Part shown: positions 25,379 through 34,343 of the stretch, piece by piece
How positions within the stretch are numbered: the stretch's first letter is position 1
Layout of the letters: every line of letters begins with the position of its first letter
Program-made: the position numbers and the translations under genes
DNA from: Caballeronia novacaledonica
GTDB lineage: Bacteria; Pseudomonadota; Gammaproteobacteria; Burkholderiales; Burkholderiaceae
Assembly: GCF_900258035.1 (NCBI RefSeq)
Contig: NZ_OGTP01000023.1
Span: forward strand, 37,935-101,934
DNA length: 64,000 bases
Reading direction: 5' to 3'
Notes under the pieces: model-generated
The model's database searches: none
What the model was told of the DNA's origin: nothing
The model's input: the letters and a program-made list of their open reading frames with translations, nothing else

Positions 25379-26197
25379 TCAGATCACGCGTTCGCGCACC
25401 CATCCCGACATGAGATCGATCAGCGACACGATCACGATGACGATCAGCATCACCGCCGCCGTCTGCGCATAGTTGAACGAGCGGATCGCCTCATAAAGCA
25501 CGACGCCGATCCCGCCCGCGCCGACCATGCCGACGACCATCGCGGAGCGCACGTTCGATTCGAAGCGATACAGCGCGAACGAAATCCACAACGGCAACAC
25601 TTGCGGCAGCACGCCATAGACGATTTCGTCGAGACTGCTCGCGCCGGTCGCGCGCACGCCTTCCGCGGGCCTCGAATCGACGGCCTCGACCGCTTCGGCG
25701 AACAGCTTGGCGAGCACGCCCGTCGTATGCACCCACAGTGCGAGCACGCCCGCGAACGGTCCGAGCCCGACCGCGACGATGAACAACATCGCGAAGACCA
25801 TTTCGTTGATCGCGCGGCACGCGTCCATCAGACGGCGCACCGGTTGCGATATCCACACGGGCGCGATGTTCTGCGCCGAGAGCAGGCCGAACGGCACCGC
25901 GCAGACCAGCGCGAGCGCCGTGCCCCACACCGCGACCGCGAGCGTCACGATCATTTCATGCACATACGTGCGCCATTCGCTGAAGTCGGGCGGAAAGAAG
26001 TCGCGCGCGAACTGGCTCATGTTGCCCGATGCGCCGAGCAGATCGAGCGGGCGCATGTCCGCGCTCGTCCATGACAACCCGAGCACCGCGATCAAGACGA
26101 TCCAGCCGAGCATCGACGTCCAGCTTCGCTTGGGCGCGCTCGCCTGCACGGGCCGCACGATGCCGGCCTCGAACGTGGTTACGTCGAGCGGCTTCAT
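25379..26197 (-). CDS. phnE: PhnE, phosphonate ABC transporter permease
   Basis: 272-residue inner-membrane permease with about six helices. The permease loop contact motif is EAVDSRPAEGVRATGASSLDEIVYGVLPQ, with the EAA-type glycine. Helix 1 lies at about 30-46. It starts directly after the phnD stop with no gap and is the last gene of phnCDE. Confidence 0.94.
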   Translation of the reverse strand: MKPLDVTTFEAGIVRPVQASAPKRSWTSMLGWIVLIAVLGLSWTSADMRPLDLLGASGNMSQFARDFFPPDFSEWRTYVHEMIVTLAVAVWGTALALVCAVPFGLLSAQNIAPVWISQPVRRLMDACRAINEMVFAMLFIVAVGLGPFAGVLALWVHTTGVLAKLFAEAVEAVDSRPAEGVRATGASSLDEIVYGVLPQVLPLWISFALYRFESNVRSAMVVGMVGAGGIGVVLYEAIRSFNYAQTAAVMLIVIVIVSLIDLMSGWVRERVI

Positions 26198-27169
26198 TTA
26201 CTTCGCCGCCGTGTTGCCGAGCGCGGCGATCTTCTGATCGAGTGCGGCGATCTGCGCCTGCTTGTCGGCGGCGTCGAGATGCGCATCGTTCTGCACCTGC
26301 TCCTTCTTCTGAAAGAGCGCCATCTGGCGAATGGGCACGAGTTGCGCGTCCGACGAATCCGCGAAGCCCGAGTAACCCGAGATGGCGGTCATCACAGCCT
26401 GCTCACGCGGATCTTTCTCCGCATAGTGATCGAAGAAGTTGCGCAGCTTGTCCTTCGTGGCCTGCGGCAAATCGCGGCGCCACACGAGCGGGTCCGACGG
26501 AATCAGCGGCGACTTCCACAACACGCGCACCTTCGGATACAGCTCCGGATGCTGCGTCCTGATGGTGTCGAGCATGTCGGTGTTGTTGGTCGCGACATCG
26601 ATCTTGTCGTTCACGACCGCCAGCATGTTCGCCTCGTGGCTCGAAGGCAGCACGCTCTTGAATGCGCTCTTTACATTGATGCCGTTCTTCGCGAACAGAT
26701 AATACGAAGGCACGAGCGTGCCCGAGGTCGAGTTCGGATCACCGAAGCCGAGATTGACGTCCTTCGTGTTCTTCAACACCTGATCGAGCGACTTCCACTT
26801 GCTGTTCACGTTCGTGATGAGCAGCGAGTAATAGCCCGCTTCGCCGTTCTTGTACTTCACTTTTGCAAAGACTTCGCCATTCGAACGATCGACGGCTTCG
26901 ATCGCCGATGCATTGCCGAAGAAGCCCATCTGCACCTTGTTGAAGCGCATCGCCTCGATAATGCCCGCGTAATCGGTCGCGAAATAGGCCTTCACGTCGA
27001 GGCCCGTCTGCTTGTTCAGATCGTCGATGAGCGGCTGCCAGCGCTGCTTGAGCGCGGCCGACGAATCCGTCGAGATGATGCCGAAGTTGATCGTCTCGGC
27101 AAGAACGTTCTGCGTCAGAAGGCAAGACGCGAGCGCGGCGCCAGCCAGGAAGAAACGGGCTGTTTTCAT
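26198..27169 (-). CDS. phnD: PhnD, periplasmic phosphonate-binding protein
   Basis: 323-residue solute-binding protein with a Sec signal (FFLAGAALASCLLTQNVLA). Family features are INFGIISTDSSAALKQRW, the ligand region GFFGNASAIEAVDR, and GFGDPNSTSGTLVPSYYLF. Such proteins bind 2-aminoethylphosphonate and alkylphosphonates. The C-terminal helix (KKEQVQNDAHLDAADKQA) matches longer PhnD members. It is between phnC (33-nt gap) and phnE. Confidence 0.94.
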   Translation of the reverse strand: MKTARFFLAGAALASCLLTQNVLAETINFGIISTDSSAALKQRWQPLIDDLNKQTGLDVKAYFATDYAGIIEAMRFNKVQMGFFGNASAIEAVDRSNGEVFAKVKYKNGEAGYYSLLITNVNSKWKSLDQVLKNTKDVNLGFGDPNSTSGTLVPSYYLFAKNGINVKSAFKSVLPSSHEANMLAVVNDKIDVATNNTDMLDTIRTQHPELYPKVRVLWKSPLIPSDPLVWRRDLPQATKDKLRNFFDHYAEKDPREQAVMTAISGYSGFADSSDAQLVPIRQMALFQKKEQVQNDAHLDAADKQAQIAALDQKIAALGNTAAK

Positions 27170-27202
27170 GATGCGATCCAGGGTTGATGTTGGGTTCGAA
27201 AC

Positions 27203-28039
27203 TCAGACACTCGCGGCCGGTACGAATACCGGCGAAGCTTGCGTGTCCGCGATTTGCGCGGTGTGATGCGTGAGCAGTTCATCCGCCGACGAGCCGTACA
27301 GCTCGCGCAGCACGGAGGGTGTGAGGCGCTCGCTTGCGCCGTCGAACACGACGCGGCCATCGCGCAGGGCGATCGTGCGCGGGCAATACTTCATCGCGAC
27401 ATCGATCTGATGCAGCGACACGACGACCGTCAGCTTGTGTTCGCGGTTGAGCGTCTGCATCAATTCCATGACGCGGCGCGCCGATTCGGGATCGAGCGAC
27501 GCGATCGGCTCGTCGGCGAGCACGATGCGCGCACGCTGCACGAGCGCGCGCGCCAATGCAGCGCGTTGCTGCTGGCCGCCGGACAGATTGCTCGCGCGTT
27601 CGAACGCGTGCTCGCCGATGCCCATTGCGCTGAGCGAATCCATCGCAAACGAACGCTCGCCGCGCGGAAAACGCCCCGCGAGACGACGCCACAGCGATAC
27701 GCGCGACAACGCGCCGATCAACACGTTGGTCATCACCGAAAGGCGTCCGACGAGATTGAACTGCTGAAACACGAAGGCGACGTCGCGGCGAATCGAACGC
27801 ACTTCGCGCACGATCTTGCCGTTCTGCTGGATCGGCCGGCCGAGCAACGTGACGTGCGACGGCGCGGGGTCGGATGCCGTGAAGCCGGCGATATGCCGCA
27901 GAAGCGTCGACTTCCCAGACCCCGATGCGCCGATGAGCGCGACCATTTCGCCCTCTTCCACGCACAGATCGACGGAGTCGAGCGCCTTGCGGCCATTCTT
28001 GAACGTCTTGGTGAGACGCTCGATGCGAATTGCGTCCAT
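27203..28039 (-). CDS. phnC: PhnC, phosphonate ABC transporter ATPase
   Basis: 278-residue ATPase energising phosphonate uptake. Walker A is IGASGSGKSTLLRHI, the signature is LSGGQQQRAALARALV, Walker B is RIVLADEPIASLD and the switch histidine is in VVSLHQIDVAM. It is the first gene of phnCDE. A Pho-box-like promoter and a CGTCTAGATG site lie upstream. Confidence 0.95.
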   Translation of the reverse strand: MDAIRIERLTKTFKNGRKALDSVDLCVEEGEMVALIGASGSGKSTLLRHIAGFTASDPAPSHVTLLGRPIQQNGKIVREVRSIRRDVAFVFQQFNLVGRLSVMTNVLIGALSRVSLWRRLAGRFPRGERSFAMDSLSAMGIGEHAFERASNLSGGQQQRAALARALVQRARIVLADEPIASLDPESARRVMELMQTLNREHKLTVVVSLHQIDVAMKYCPRTIALRDGRVVFDGASERLTPSVLRELYGSSADELLTHHTAQIADTQASPVFVPAASV

Positions 28040-28088
28040 AGCTTCCCTCGATGGGCGCGCTCAAACGGCGCGCTGAAACGTTCGAGAG

Positions 28089-28122
28089 ATTCTAAAAAGC
28101 GAACATGACGAGAAGGTGACGC
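28089..28122 (-). promoter_or_regulatory. Putative Pho-box promoter of phnC
   Basis: On the minus strand GCGTCAC-CTTC-TCGTCAT gives two GTCAY repeats at exactly 11-bp period, followed 10 bp later by TAGAAT (28089-28094). The geometry matches the element in front of phnF. Confidence 0.5.
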
Positions 28123-28130
28123 GGATGAGA

Positions 28131-28140
28131 CGTCTAGATG
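28131..28140. promoter_or_regulatory. Candidate PhnF operator upstream of phnC
   Basis: CGTCTAGATG differs by one base from the CGTCTAGACG palindrome in the phnF-phnG gap. It lies 92 nt upstream of phnC and just upstream of the Pho-box-like element. Confidence 0.5.
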
Positions 28141-28265
28141 AATACATGACTTCGGCAAACGCCGAGTGAGACGATCGAGCAGGAAATCGATCCGAACGAG
28201 CATTCACATTCCGCATGCCGCGCGCCATGATAGTTGCAAATGCAACAACCTTTCGGGACTTCATC

Positions 28266-29654
28266 ATGAACACGATCCATACGGATGTCGCCATCATCGG
28301 TGCAGGCAGCGCGGGACTCTCCGCGTATCGCGCGGCGAAGGCGGCGGGTGCTTCGGCGATTCTCATCGAAGGCGGCGCGCACGGAACAACGTGTGCGCGC
28401 GTCGGTTGTATGCCTTCGAAGCTGCTCATCGCGGCGGCCGATGCCGCGTATCACGCGACCCACGCGGATGCATTCGGCGTGCATATCGACGGCGCGGTGC
28501 GCATCGACGGACGCGAGGTGATGGCGCGTGTGAAACGTGAGCGCGATCGCTTCGTGAGCTTCGTCGTCGCGGGCGTCGATGCGATGCCCGATGCGGACAA
28601 GCTCACCGGCTACGCGCGTTTCATCGACGACAACCTGCTGCAAGTGGGCGAGCACACCAAGGTGCAGGCGAAGAGCGTGGTGATCGCGACGGGATCGAGC
28701 CCCGTCATGCCCGCGATGTATCGCGCGCTCGGTGATCGCGCGATCATCAACGACGACGTGTTCGCGTGGGACGATCTGCCGAAACGCGTCGCGGTGATCG
28801 GCGCGGGTGTCATCGGACTGGAACTTGGTCAGGCGTTGGCGCGGCTCGGCGTGCGCGTGTCGGTGCTGGGTGCGCGCGGGCGCGTCGGACCTTTGAGCGA
28901 TCCGGATGTGCGCGGATATGCCGAACGTGTATTCAGCGAGGCGTTTCGATTCGAGCCGCGTGCGCAAGTCGAAGCCGCATCGCGCGAAGGCGACGAGGTG
29001 CGCTTGCGTTACGTTTCAGGTGCAGGCGAACTGATTGAAGATACTTTCGATTACGTGCTCGTGGCCGCGGGACGCAAACCCAATGTCGGCGGGCTTGCCT
29101 TGCAGAACACGTCGCTCGCGCTCGATAGCGACGGCGCGCCCGTGTATGACGCGCTGACCTTGCAGGCGGGCACGCATCCGGTGTTCATCGCCGGCGATGC
29201 GAACGGCGTGCTGCCCTTGCTTCACGAAGCAGCCGACGAAGGCCGCGCGGCAGGCACGAATGCAGCGCGCTACCCGCATGTCGCGCCGTTCGAGCGTCGC
29301 GCGCCGATCGCGATTGCATTCACGGACCCCGGCATTGCAATGGTCGGTGCGCGTCATATCGACCTGACGCAAGGCGCCTTCGTGACGGGCGAAGTAAGTT
29401 TCGAAGATCAGGGACGCAGCCGCGTGATGCTCAGAAATCGCGGGTTGATGCATGTCTATGTGGATCGCGCGAGCCGCCGGTTCGTCGGCGCGGAATGGAT
29501 CGGGCCGGATGCGGAGCATATTGCCCACCTGCTCGCGTGGGCCTTGCAGATGAAGCTCACGATCGACGATATGCTAAGGATGCCGTTCTATCATCCGGTG
29601 GTGGAAGAAGGGTTGCGGACGGCGTTGCGGGATGCGGCGGGGAAGCTTGGGTGA
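28266..29654 (+). CDS. FAD pyridine-nucleotide disulfide oxidoreductase (dihydrolipoyl dehydrogenase-like)
   Basis: 462-residue flavoenzyme. An FAD-binding motif (GAGSAGLSAYRAAKAAG) leads to the redox-active pair in TCARVGCMPSKLL, the NAD(P)-binding motif is VIGAGVIGLELGQALARLG, and the second FAD motif is VFIAGDAN. The C-terminal dimer domain has the active-site HP (FYHPVVEEGLRTALRD). This matches the dihydrolipoyl dehydrogenase/mercuric-reductase family, but no 2-oxoacid dehydrogenase genes are near. ATG 28266 opens right before the first beta strand. It is divergent from phnC. Confidence 0.88.
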   Translation: MNTIHTDVAIIGAGSAGLSAYRAAKAAGASAILIEGGAHGTTCARVGCMPSKLLIAAADAAYHATHADAFGVHIDGAVRIDGREVMARVKRERDRFVSFVVAGVDAMPDADKLTGYARFIDDNLLQVGEHTKVQAKSVVIATGSSPVMPAMYRALGDRAIINDDVFAWDDLPKRVAVIGAGVIGLELGQALARLGVRVSVLGARGRVGPLSDPDVRGYAERVFSEAFRFEPRAQVEAASREGDEVRLRYVSGAGELIEDTFDYVLVAAGRKPNVGGLALQNTSLALDSDGAPVYDALTLQAGTHPVFIAGDANGVLPLLHEAADEGRAAGTNAARYPHVAPFERRAPIAIAFTDPGIAMVGARHIDLTQGAFVTGEVSFEDQGRSRVMLRNRGLMHVYVDRASRRFVGAEWIGPDAEHIAHLLAWALQMKLTIDDMLRMPFYHPVVEEGLRTALRDAAGKLG

Positions 29655-29771
29655 TTGTCGGGCAACGTGGAAGCCGACACCTTCGCTTCGTCACCGGTTG
29701 CGGGCGGACCGGTGACGATTCGATGCCCGCTCAGCAGCTCTTCGACCGTTACCCATTCGTCGAGAAGTTGC

Positions 29772-30203
29772 TCACCGCGAACTCCGCGCCGATGGCCGAT
29801 AACCGGGAATCTGGCGCAGCGCCTGATCGCACGCAGCCGAAAGCGCGGCGAGCCGATCCACGTTCGCACGCATGTCGAGCTGCGTTTGCGTGATGATCTC
29901 GCGAAGTTTTTCAAGCCGCGGCATGATGCCTTCCGCGATCTCGCGATATTCAGCCTCGCGACCAAGACACGCTTGCGCATCTTCGCGCGCTTCGTTCAGT
30001 TCCATCACCGAGACCTTGTTCTGCGCAAGACTGCGCGCGTAGTTTTCCGCCATCTCGCCCAGTCCCATCGATTGCATTCGCGCGACGAAATCCCGCGTCG
30101 ATCGATAGGCGAGTTCGCCCGCGTCATAAGCCATGAATTGAACGTCGAGAATGGAAAGCGAGAGACGTCCTTCGGGTGTTGCGAATTCGAGCTTGGTCGG
30201 CAT
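29772..30203 (-). CDS. Uncharacterised helical protein
   Basis: Unrecognised 143-residue soluble protein. The first 25 residues look like a beta hairpin (LEFATPEGRLSLSILDVQFM); the rest is predicted helical, with heptad-like patterns around 75-125 (REIAEGIMPRLEKLREIIT) suggesting a coiled coil. No signal peptide or membrane segment is seen. It is convergent with the oxidoreductase gene and transcribed alone. Confidence 0.65.
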   Translation of the reverse strand: MPTKLEFATPEGRLSLSILDVQFMAYDAGELAYRSTRDFVARMQSMGLGEMAENYARSLAQNKVSVMELNEAREDAQACLGREAEYREIAEGIMPRLEKLREIITQTQLDMRANVDRLAALSAACDQALRQIPGYRPSARSSR

Positions 30204-30391
30204 GATGTGGATCGCGCGGTTTGAGATGCCCGAATTCTATGAGCGCCGTCCGAATGCGGCTTTCGGAAGTCGGCGAAAGTGATAGCGAAGATATGAAATG
30301 CAGTGTTGCAGATGTTGTTCATCGAAAACAGCGGCATCTCCGACTTCCCGCGGTAGCTCACGCGCCGGCGCCACATCAGTAAAATGGCGTC

Positions 30392-31135
30392 ATGGCGAAC
30401 GCATCTTCCCGACCCCCGAGGCAAGAACCCGAGCTTCCGCTCCACACCCCGAGCACTGCGTCGCTCGCGCTTGCGGCGGCCATCGCGATGATCGCGTGGC
30501 TCGCGTTCGCCGCGCAAACGGACATCACCATCGCGCGCGTGGTTCATCGCGGCTTCACCGTGTTCGACGGCGTCGCGCGCATGAGCAGCTATCTGACGAA
30601 CCTCACGGTGCTGCTGACCGCGCTCTGTTTCACGTGCGTCGCGACGCGCGCGCAATTTCCCATTGCACGATTCTTTCGCAAGCCGACCGTGGTGACGGCG
30701 GTCGTCGTGTATATCGTGTTCGTCGGCATCGCCTATAACGCGTTACTGCGATATCTCTGGACGCCGTCGGGCTATCGCGCGCTCGTCAACGAATCGCTGC
30801 ATACGATCGTTCCCGCGCTCGCCGCTTTGTACTGGTTCCTGTTCGTGCCGCGCTTTCATCTGTCATTGCGACGATGCGCGCTCTGGCTCGTCTATCCGCT
30901 CTCGTATTTCTGCTTCACGCTATGGCGCGGAAGTCTTTCCGACTTCTATCCCTATCCGTTCATCAACGTCTCGGAGCTGGGTTATGAGCGCGTGCTCATC
31001 AATGCCGCGATGCTCGTCGTGGCGTTTCTCGTGTTGATGGGCGTATTTCTCGCGATTAACCATCGGCGCGAAGATTTGAGCGTGGCCGATCCGGAGGAAG
31101 AATCCGGCGATTCTTCCTCCGGTCATATCGATTAG
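30392..31135 (+). CDS. Pr6Pr family membrane protein
   Basis: 247-residue membrane protein with six predicted helices, typical of the bacterial Pr6Pr family (FAR-17a/AIG1-like). Conserved polar spots between helices are FDGVARMSSYLTNLT, YLWTPSGYRALVNESLHTIVP, and PYPFINVSELGYERVL. The physiological role is unknown; eukaryotic relatives hydrolyse fatty-acid esters of hydroxy fatty acids. The 3' end of the gene encodes a perfect 14-bp hairpin. Confidence 0.85.
   Translation: MANASSRPPRQEPELPLHTPSTASLALAAAIAMIAWLAFAAQTDITIARVVHRGFTVFDGVARMSSYLTNLTVLLTALCFTCVATRAQFPIARFFRKPTVVTAVVVYIVFVGIAYNALLRYLWTPSGYRALVNESLHTIVPALAALYWFLFVPRFHLSLRRCALWLVYPLSYFCFTLWRGSLSDFYPYPFINVSELGYERVLINAAMLVVAFLVLMGVFLAINHRREDLSVADPEEESGDSSSGHID
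31091..31122 (+). terminator. Hairpin in the last codons of the Pr6Pr gene
   Basis: CCGGAGGAAGAATC (31091-31104) and GATTCTTCCTCCGG (31109-31122) form a perfect 14-bp stem with a CGGC loop, ending 13 nt before the end of the gene. There is no U-tract. It could end the transcript or protect its 3' end. Confidence 0.45.
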
Positions 31136-31240
31136 CGTGTCGCGACGCCGATCGCATACGGATTCGCCGATAACGCCGACGCGAACCGCTATGCCATGCC
31201 AAAGCCGATGCGATAACCTGCCCCGAAGGCGCGCGCGATG

Positions 31241-31549
31241 TCAGGCTTCTTTCGAATCGAACATCAGCAATTCGACGCCCGCCTGCGCGAAATTGGAGAG
31301 ATCGTTGGCGGTCTTCTGACCTTCGGGCGAGCCGAGCGCGGTCTGGATCGCCTCGAGTGAATCGAACTGCAACAGCGCGACGAGGTGATACGGCGAATCG
31401 CCCGACGCGGCCACGACGGCCCCCGTGCTGATCTCATAGCGTCGCAGACCCGGCAGCGTCTTTGCGAGCGGCGCATGGGTCGAAGCATAGTATTCGTCGA
31501 ATGCCTTCGGATCGGACGGATTCTTGTATAGCGCTACGAGTTGGGCCAT
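31241..31549 (-). CDS. EthD-like ferredoxin-fold protein
   Basis: 102-residue protein of the EthD family (dimeric alpha-beta barrel). Marks are the N-terminal LVALYKNPSDPKAFDEYYASTH with the family YY..TH pattern, APLAKTLPGLRRYE, and DSLEAIQTALGSPEGQKTANDL. AGGAG precedes the ATG. EthD was first described as an accessory protein of ether oxidation; the biochemical role of the family is unclear. It is the last gene on the minus strand of the xox cluster, 51 nt after the metallohydrolase. Confidence 0.85.
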   Translation of the reverse strand: MAQLVALYKNPSDPKAFDEYYASTHAPLAKTLPGLRRYEISTGAVVAASGDSPYHLVALLQFDSLEAIQTALGSPEGQKTANDLSNFAQAGVELLMFDSKEA

Positions 31550-31600
31550 CTTCGTGTCTCCTGGTGGTTGTACGGCGTGAATGAAATTCGCGTCGAGGCG

Positions 31601-32533
31601 TTACTGCTTTTCGAGTTGCAGATAGACGCGCTGCACGTTCTGCGGCTGCGCGATCGCATAGAGCTTGTCGTTCTTGAACGCCGGAACCTGCACGGTATGC
31701 CTCGCCTCGGTGAGACCGACACCGTTTTTATAGGCCCGTTTCACCGACGCATCCAGCTCGCGAAGATAATCGCCCGTCCGCATGATGGCTTCGCCGCGCA
31801 AAGGTGCGCCGAAGCCGGGAACGACTGTCTTCAGATCGAGCGCACGCAGGTTCTCCAGTGCGGCGAGCCAGCCGGGAATCTGCTCGTTGCGCAACTCGGG
31901 TATGCGTCCGTTCAAGACGAGCCCGCCCGCGAAGAGCACGCCGGTTTGCGTATCGAGCACGGCGAGATCGCCGGGCGTGCTCGCGGGTCCGAAGTGCAGC
32001 AGTTGCAGTTTGCGCCCGCCGCTATCGATTTCCGTCGTGCCGTTCACCGTTTGATCGGGCACTGTCACGCGCGAGCCGGCCATTTCATCTTCACCAAGCG
32101 TCTTGCGCAGATTCGCGAGGCAGATCGCGCAGCGCTCGCGGATCAGTTGCGCGGTGCGCGCGTGCGCGAGGATCGGCACGTCGTCGTCACGGAATGCGGA
32201 CGCGCCGAACACGAACTCGGGCGCCTGATGCGTGATGATGACGAGCTTCACCGGCAACGGCGTGACCTTGCGGATCGCTTCGATCATCGCGCGGCCATAA
32301 CGATACGACGACCCCGTGTCGATCACCGTCACGCCATCTTGCCCGACGATGAAGCCGTTGTTCGACACGATGCCGTGATTCGCGGGCGCCACCGCTTCGT
32401 TGTCGCCGAGGAACGCGTACACGTTCGGCGCAATCGCGACGGGCGCGGGCATTCCGCTCATCGCCGCGCGCGCGAGCGTGCTCAGCACGAGGAACAACGT
32501 GCAGACGAGCGCCCGCCATCGACGCCCCGTCAT
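31601..32533 (-). CDS. MBL-fold protein of the quinoprotein relay type, degenerate metal site
   Basis: 310-residue exported protein (signal at about 7-24, ALVCTLFLVLSTLARA) related to the quinoprotein-associated zinc metallohydrolases. The fold is clear (NNGFIVGQDGVTVIDTG; VVPGFGAPL). However, the metal motif HxHxDH is replaced by His102-Gln-Ala104-Pro-Glu106-Phe107, and the later histidine of the TPGH-type region is absent. It may bind metal differently or act as a non-enzymatic carrier. ATG 32533 overlaps the stop of the SoxYZ-like gene. Confidence 0.82.
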   Translation of the reverse strand: MTGRRWRALVCTLFLVLSTLARAAMSGMPAPVAIAPNVYAFLGDNEAVAPANHGIVSNNGFIVGQDGVTVIDTGSSYRYGRAMIEAIRKVTPLPVKLVIITHQAPEFVFGASAFRDDDVPILAHARTAQLIRERCAICLANLRKTLGEDEMAGSRVTVPDQTVNGTTEIDSGGRKLQLLHFGPASTPGDLAVLDTQTGVLFAGGLVLNGRIPELRNEQIPGWLAALENLRALDLKTVVPGFGAPLRGEAIMRTGDYLRELDASVKRAYKNGVGLTEARHTVQVPAFKNDKLYAIAQPQNVQRVYLQLEKQ

Positions 32534-33396
32534 TTCATCGCCGATGCTTGCGCGCCGGCCGGTTGTGCGCTGACCGCGACCGCACCGTCCCATTGCTTGT
32601 TCTTGGTATCTTCAATATGCGCTTTCAGTTCGCCATTGCCGCCCGGCACGAAATAGAAGCGAAAATTCGGGTTCTCGCTAATCGAGAAATTGACGTTCGC
32701 GGTCATCACCGGTTTATCCGCATACGTGACCGAGACCTTGCGGATGAAGTACGCCGACGCATAGTTGCGCGTGACCTGGTTCATCGCCATGCCGGTGCGG
32801 TTCGGATGGCGCACCATCAATTGCGCGAGCTCGGGCTTGCCCGCGACGGCCTGTCCTTCAGCCTGAATCCTGACCTGTCCCGCGGCGCGTTCGGCGGCGT
32901 CATCGTCCTTGTCGGCGGGCGCGGAGCAGCCGCCCGATGCCTTCACGAAACGAATCGCGCTATAAAGCTTGCCGTCGTTCGTCTCCGCGATCACGCGCAT
33001 GAACGTGTAGTCTTCCACGCGCACGCGCGTCTCGATCGTCGCGAGTCCGGACTCCGGCGTGAATTCGAAAGAACCGGCGTAAGGCTCGGGATTCTCGTCG
33101 ATGAACAGATAGAGCTTCCTGATGTAATGCGTGGGCGTCTGCGGGAATCGCGCGTTGACGGCGATCGGCACGACGGCGGCGTCCGCCGCGCGCGCGGGCG
33201 CATCGAACTTGATGACGGCATCGCCGTGCGGATCGATCGCGCGGCCCTTGAAGGTGCCTTCCTTGAAGTCGAGCCAGCGCGCCACTTTGTCGGGATCGTC
33301 GTCGGGCTGCGCCGCTTGCGCGGCATACGGTGCGAGGACCGCGGCGGCGAGGCTCGCGATCGTCATCGCGCGCGTGCCGGACCATGCTGTGTTCAT
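32530..33396 (-). CDS. Quinoprotein-associated SoxYZ-like carrier protein
   Basis: 288-residue exported protein with a signal peptide cut near AQA. The first half resembles SoxY and ends with the swinging-arm motif SGGCSAP (Cys157), and the second half resembles SoxZ (VRHPNRTGM, then YFVPGGNGELKAHIEDTKNKQW). Fused SoxYZ-like carriers are known next to PQQ alcohol dehydrogenases. The cysteine would carry a covalent intermediate. GGAGG precedes ATG 33396. It lies between two metallo-beta-lactamase-fold genes. Confidence 0.85.
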   Translation of the reverse strand: MNTAWSGTRAMTIASLAAAVLAPYAAQAAQPDDDPDKVARWLDFKEGTFKGRAIDPHGDAVIKFDAPARAADAAVVPIAVNARFPQTPTHYIRKLYLFIDENPEPYAGSFEFTPESGLATIETRVRVEDYTFMRVIAETNDGKLYSAIRFVKASGGCSAPADKDDDAAERAAGQVRIQAEGQAVAGKPELAQLMVRHPNRTGMAMNQVTRNYASAYFIRKVSVTYADKPVMTANVNFSISENPNFRFYFVPGGNGELKAHIEDTKNKQWDGAVAVSAQPAGAQASAMK

Positions 33397-33416
33397 GATG
33401 TCCCTCCAATGCTGCA

Positions 33417-34343
33417 CTACTGCTCCCACTCGAGTTCCGCATAAGCGGCCGTCACATTGCGACGGTGATAGATATCGACGAGGAGCCACTCGTCTTTCTC
33501 GTCGACGCCAATGCTATCGACGGCCTGCTGAATCGTTTCGCCTTTCTTGATGGCCGCACGCACATCGCGCGCCAGATCGGCGAGGTAACGCTCTTCGGCA
33601 TCGAGCGATTGCGGCCACGGCGGATCGAGCGGACCGTGCCCCGGCACGACATGGCGCGGATTCATCTGGCGAATGCGCGCGATATCGTCCAGCCAGCCGG
33701 TCACGCTGCCATCGATCACGGGAATGCAGCGCACGAACAAAAGATCGCCGGTCCAGAACGTGCCGCTCTTCTCATCGTATACCGTCAAATCGTTGTTGGT
33801 ATGCGCGGTTTTCCATGTGCGCAACGTGAGCGTGCGTCCGCCGATATCGAGCGTGCCGACGCCGTCGATGGTCTTCGTCGGCGCAATGATTTCGCTGCCC
33901 GCCGCCGCGCTGCCCAGTTCGCGATTCAGCGCGCGCATGTAGTTGTCCGCGCGTGCGGCTTCGGCTTGCGCGAGCGCCGCGCTGCCGACGAATTCCGGGT
34001 GATCGTCCTTGAACGCCGCATTGCCGAAAATGTGATCCGGATGCATGTGCGTGTTGATGACATAGCAAACCGGCAGCGGCGTGACCGCGCGTATTGCGGC
34101 GCGCAATGCGCGGCCTTCGTCGAGCGTGCCGCCCGTGTCGATCACCGCGACGCAGCGTGTTCCGACAATGAAGCCCACGTTGGCGATATCGCCGCCGTTT
34201 TCGGGCGTCGCGACATCGTCGTGACCGCGATGCGCGTAGTTGCCCGGCGCGATCTGTCTTATCAAAAGCACGCTCTCGCTCCGCGCGATAGTTGCGCATG
34301 CAATTAGTATGAGGAACATCGCACTGCGCCGGGCGGCGCTCAT
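33417..34343 (-). CDS. Quinoprotein relay zinc metallohydrolase, intact metal site
   Basis: 308-residue exported MBL-fold hydrolase (signal at about 8-22). The metal motif is complete, His99-x-His101-x-Asp103-His104 in NTHMHPDHIFGNAAF; further ligands lie in TAHTNNDLTV, GDLLFV and VVPGHGPLD. It is the active counterpart of the degenerate paralogue at 31601-32533 and shares its order VIDTG-VTPLPV. Proteins of this family travel with PQQ dehydrogenases and SoxYZ-like carriers. The ATG overlaps the LysR stop by 4 nt. Confidence 0.88.
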   Translation of the reverse strand: MSAARRSAMFLILIACATIARSESVLLIRQIAPGNYAHRGHDDVATPENGGDIANVGFIVGTRCVAVIDTGGTLDEGRALRAAIRAVTPLPVCYVINTHMHPDHIFGNAAFKDDHPEFVGSAALAQAEAARADNYMRALNRELGSAAAGSEIIAPTKTIDGVGTLDIGGRTLTLRTWKTAHTNNDLTVYDEKSGTFWTGDLLFVRCIPVIDGSVTGWLDDIARIRQMNPRHVVPGHGPLDPPWPQSLDAEERYLADLARDVRAAIKKGETIQQAVDSIGVDEKDEWLLVDIYHRRNVTAAYAELEWEQ

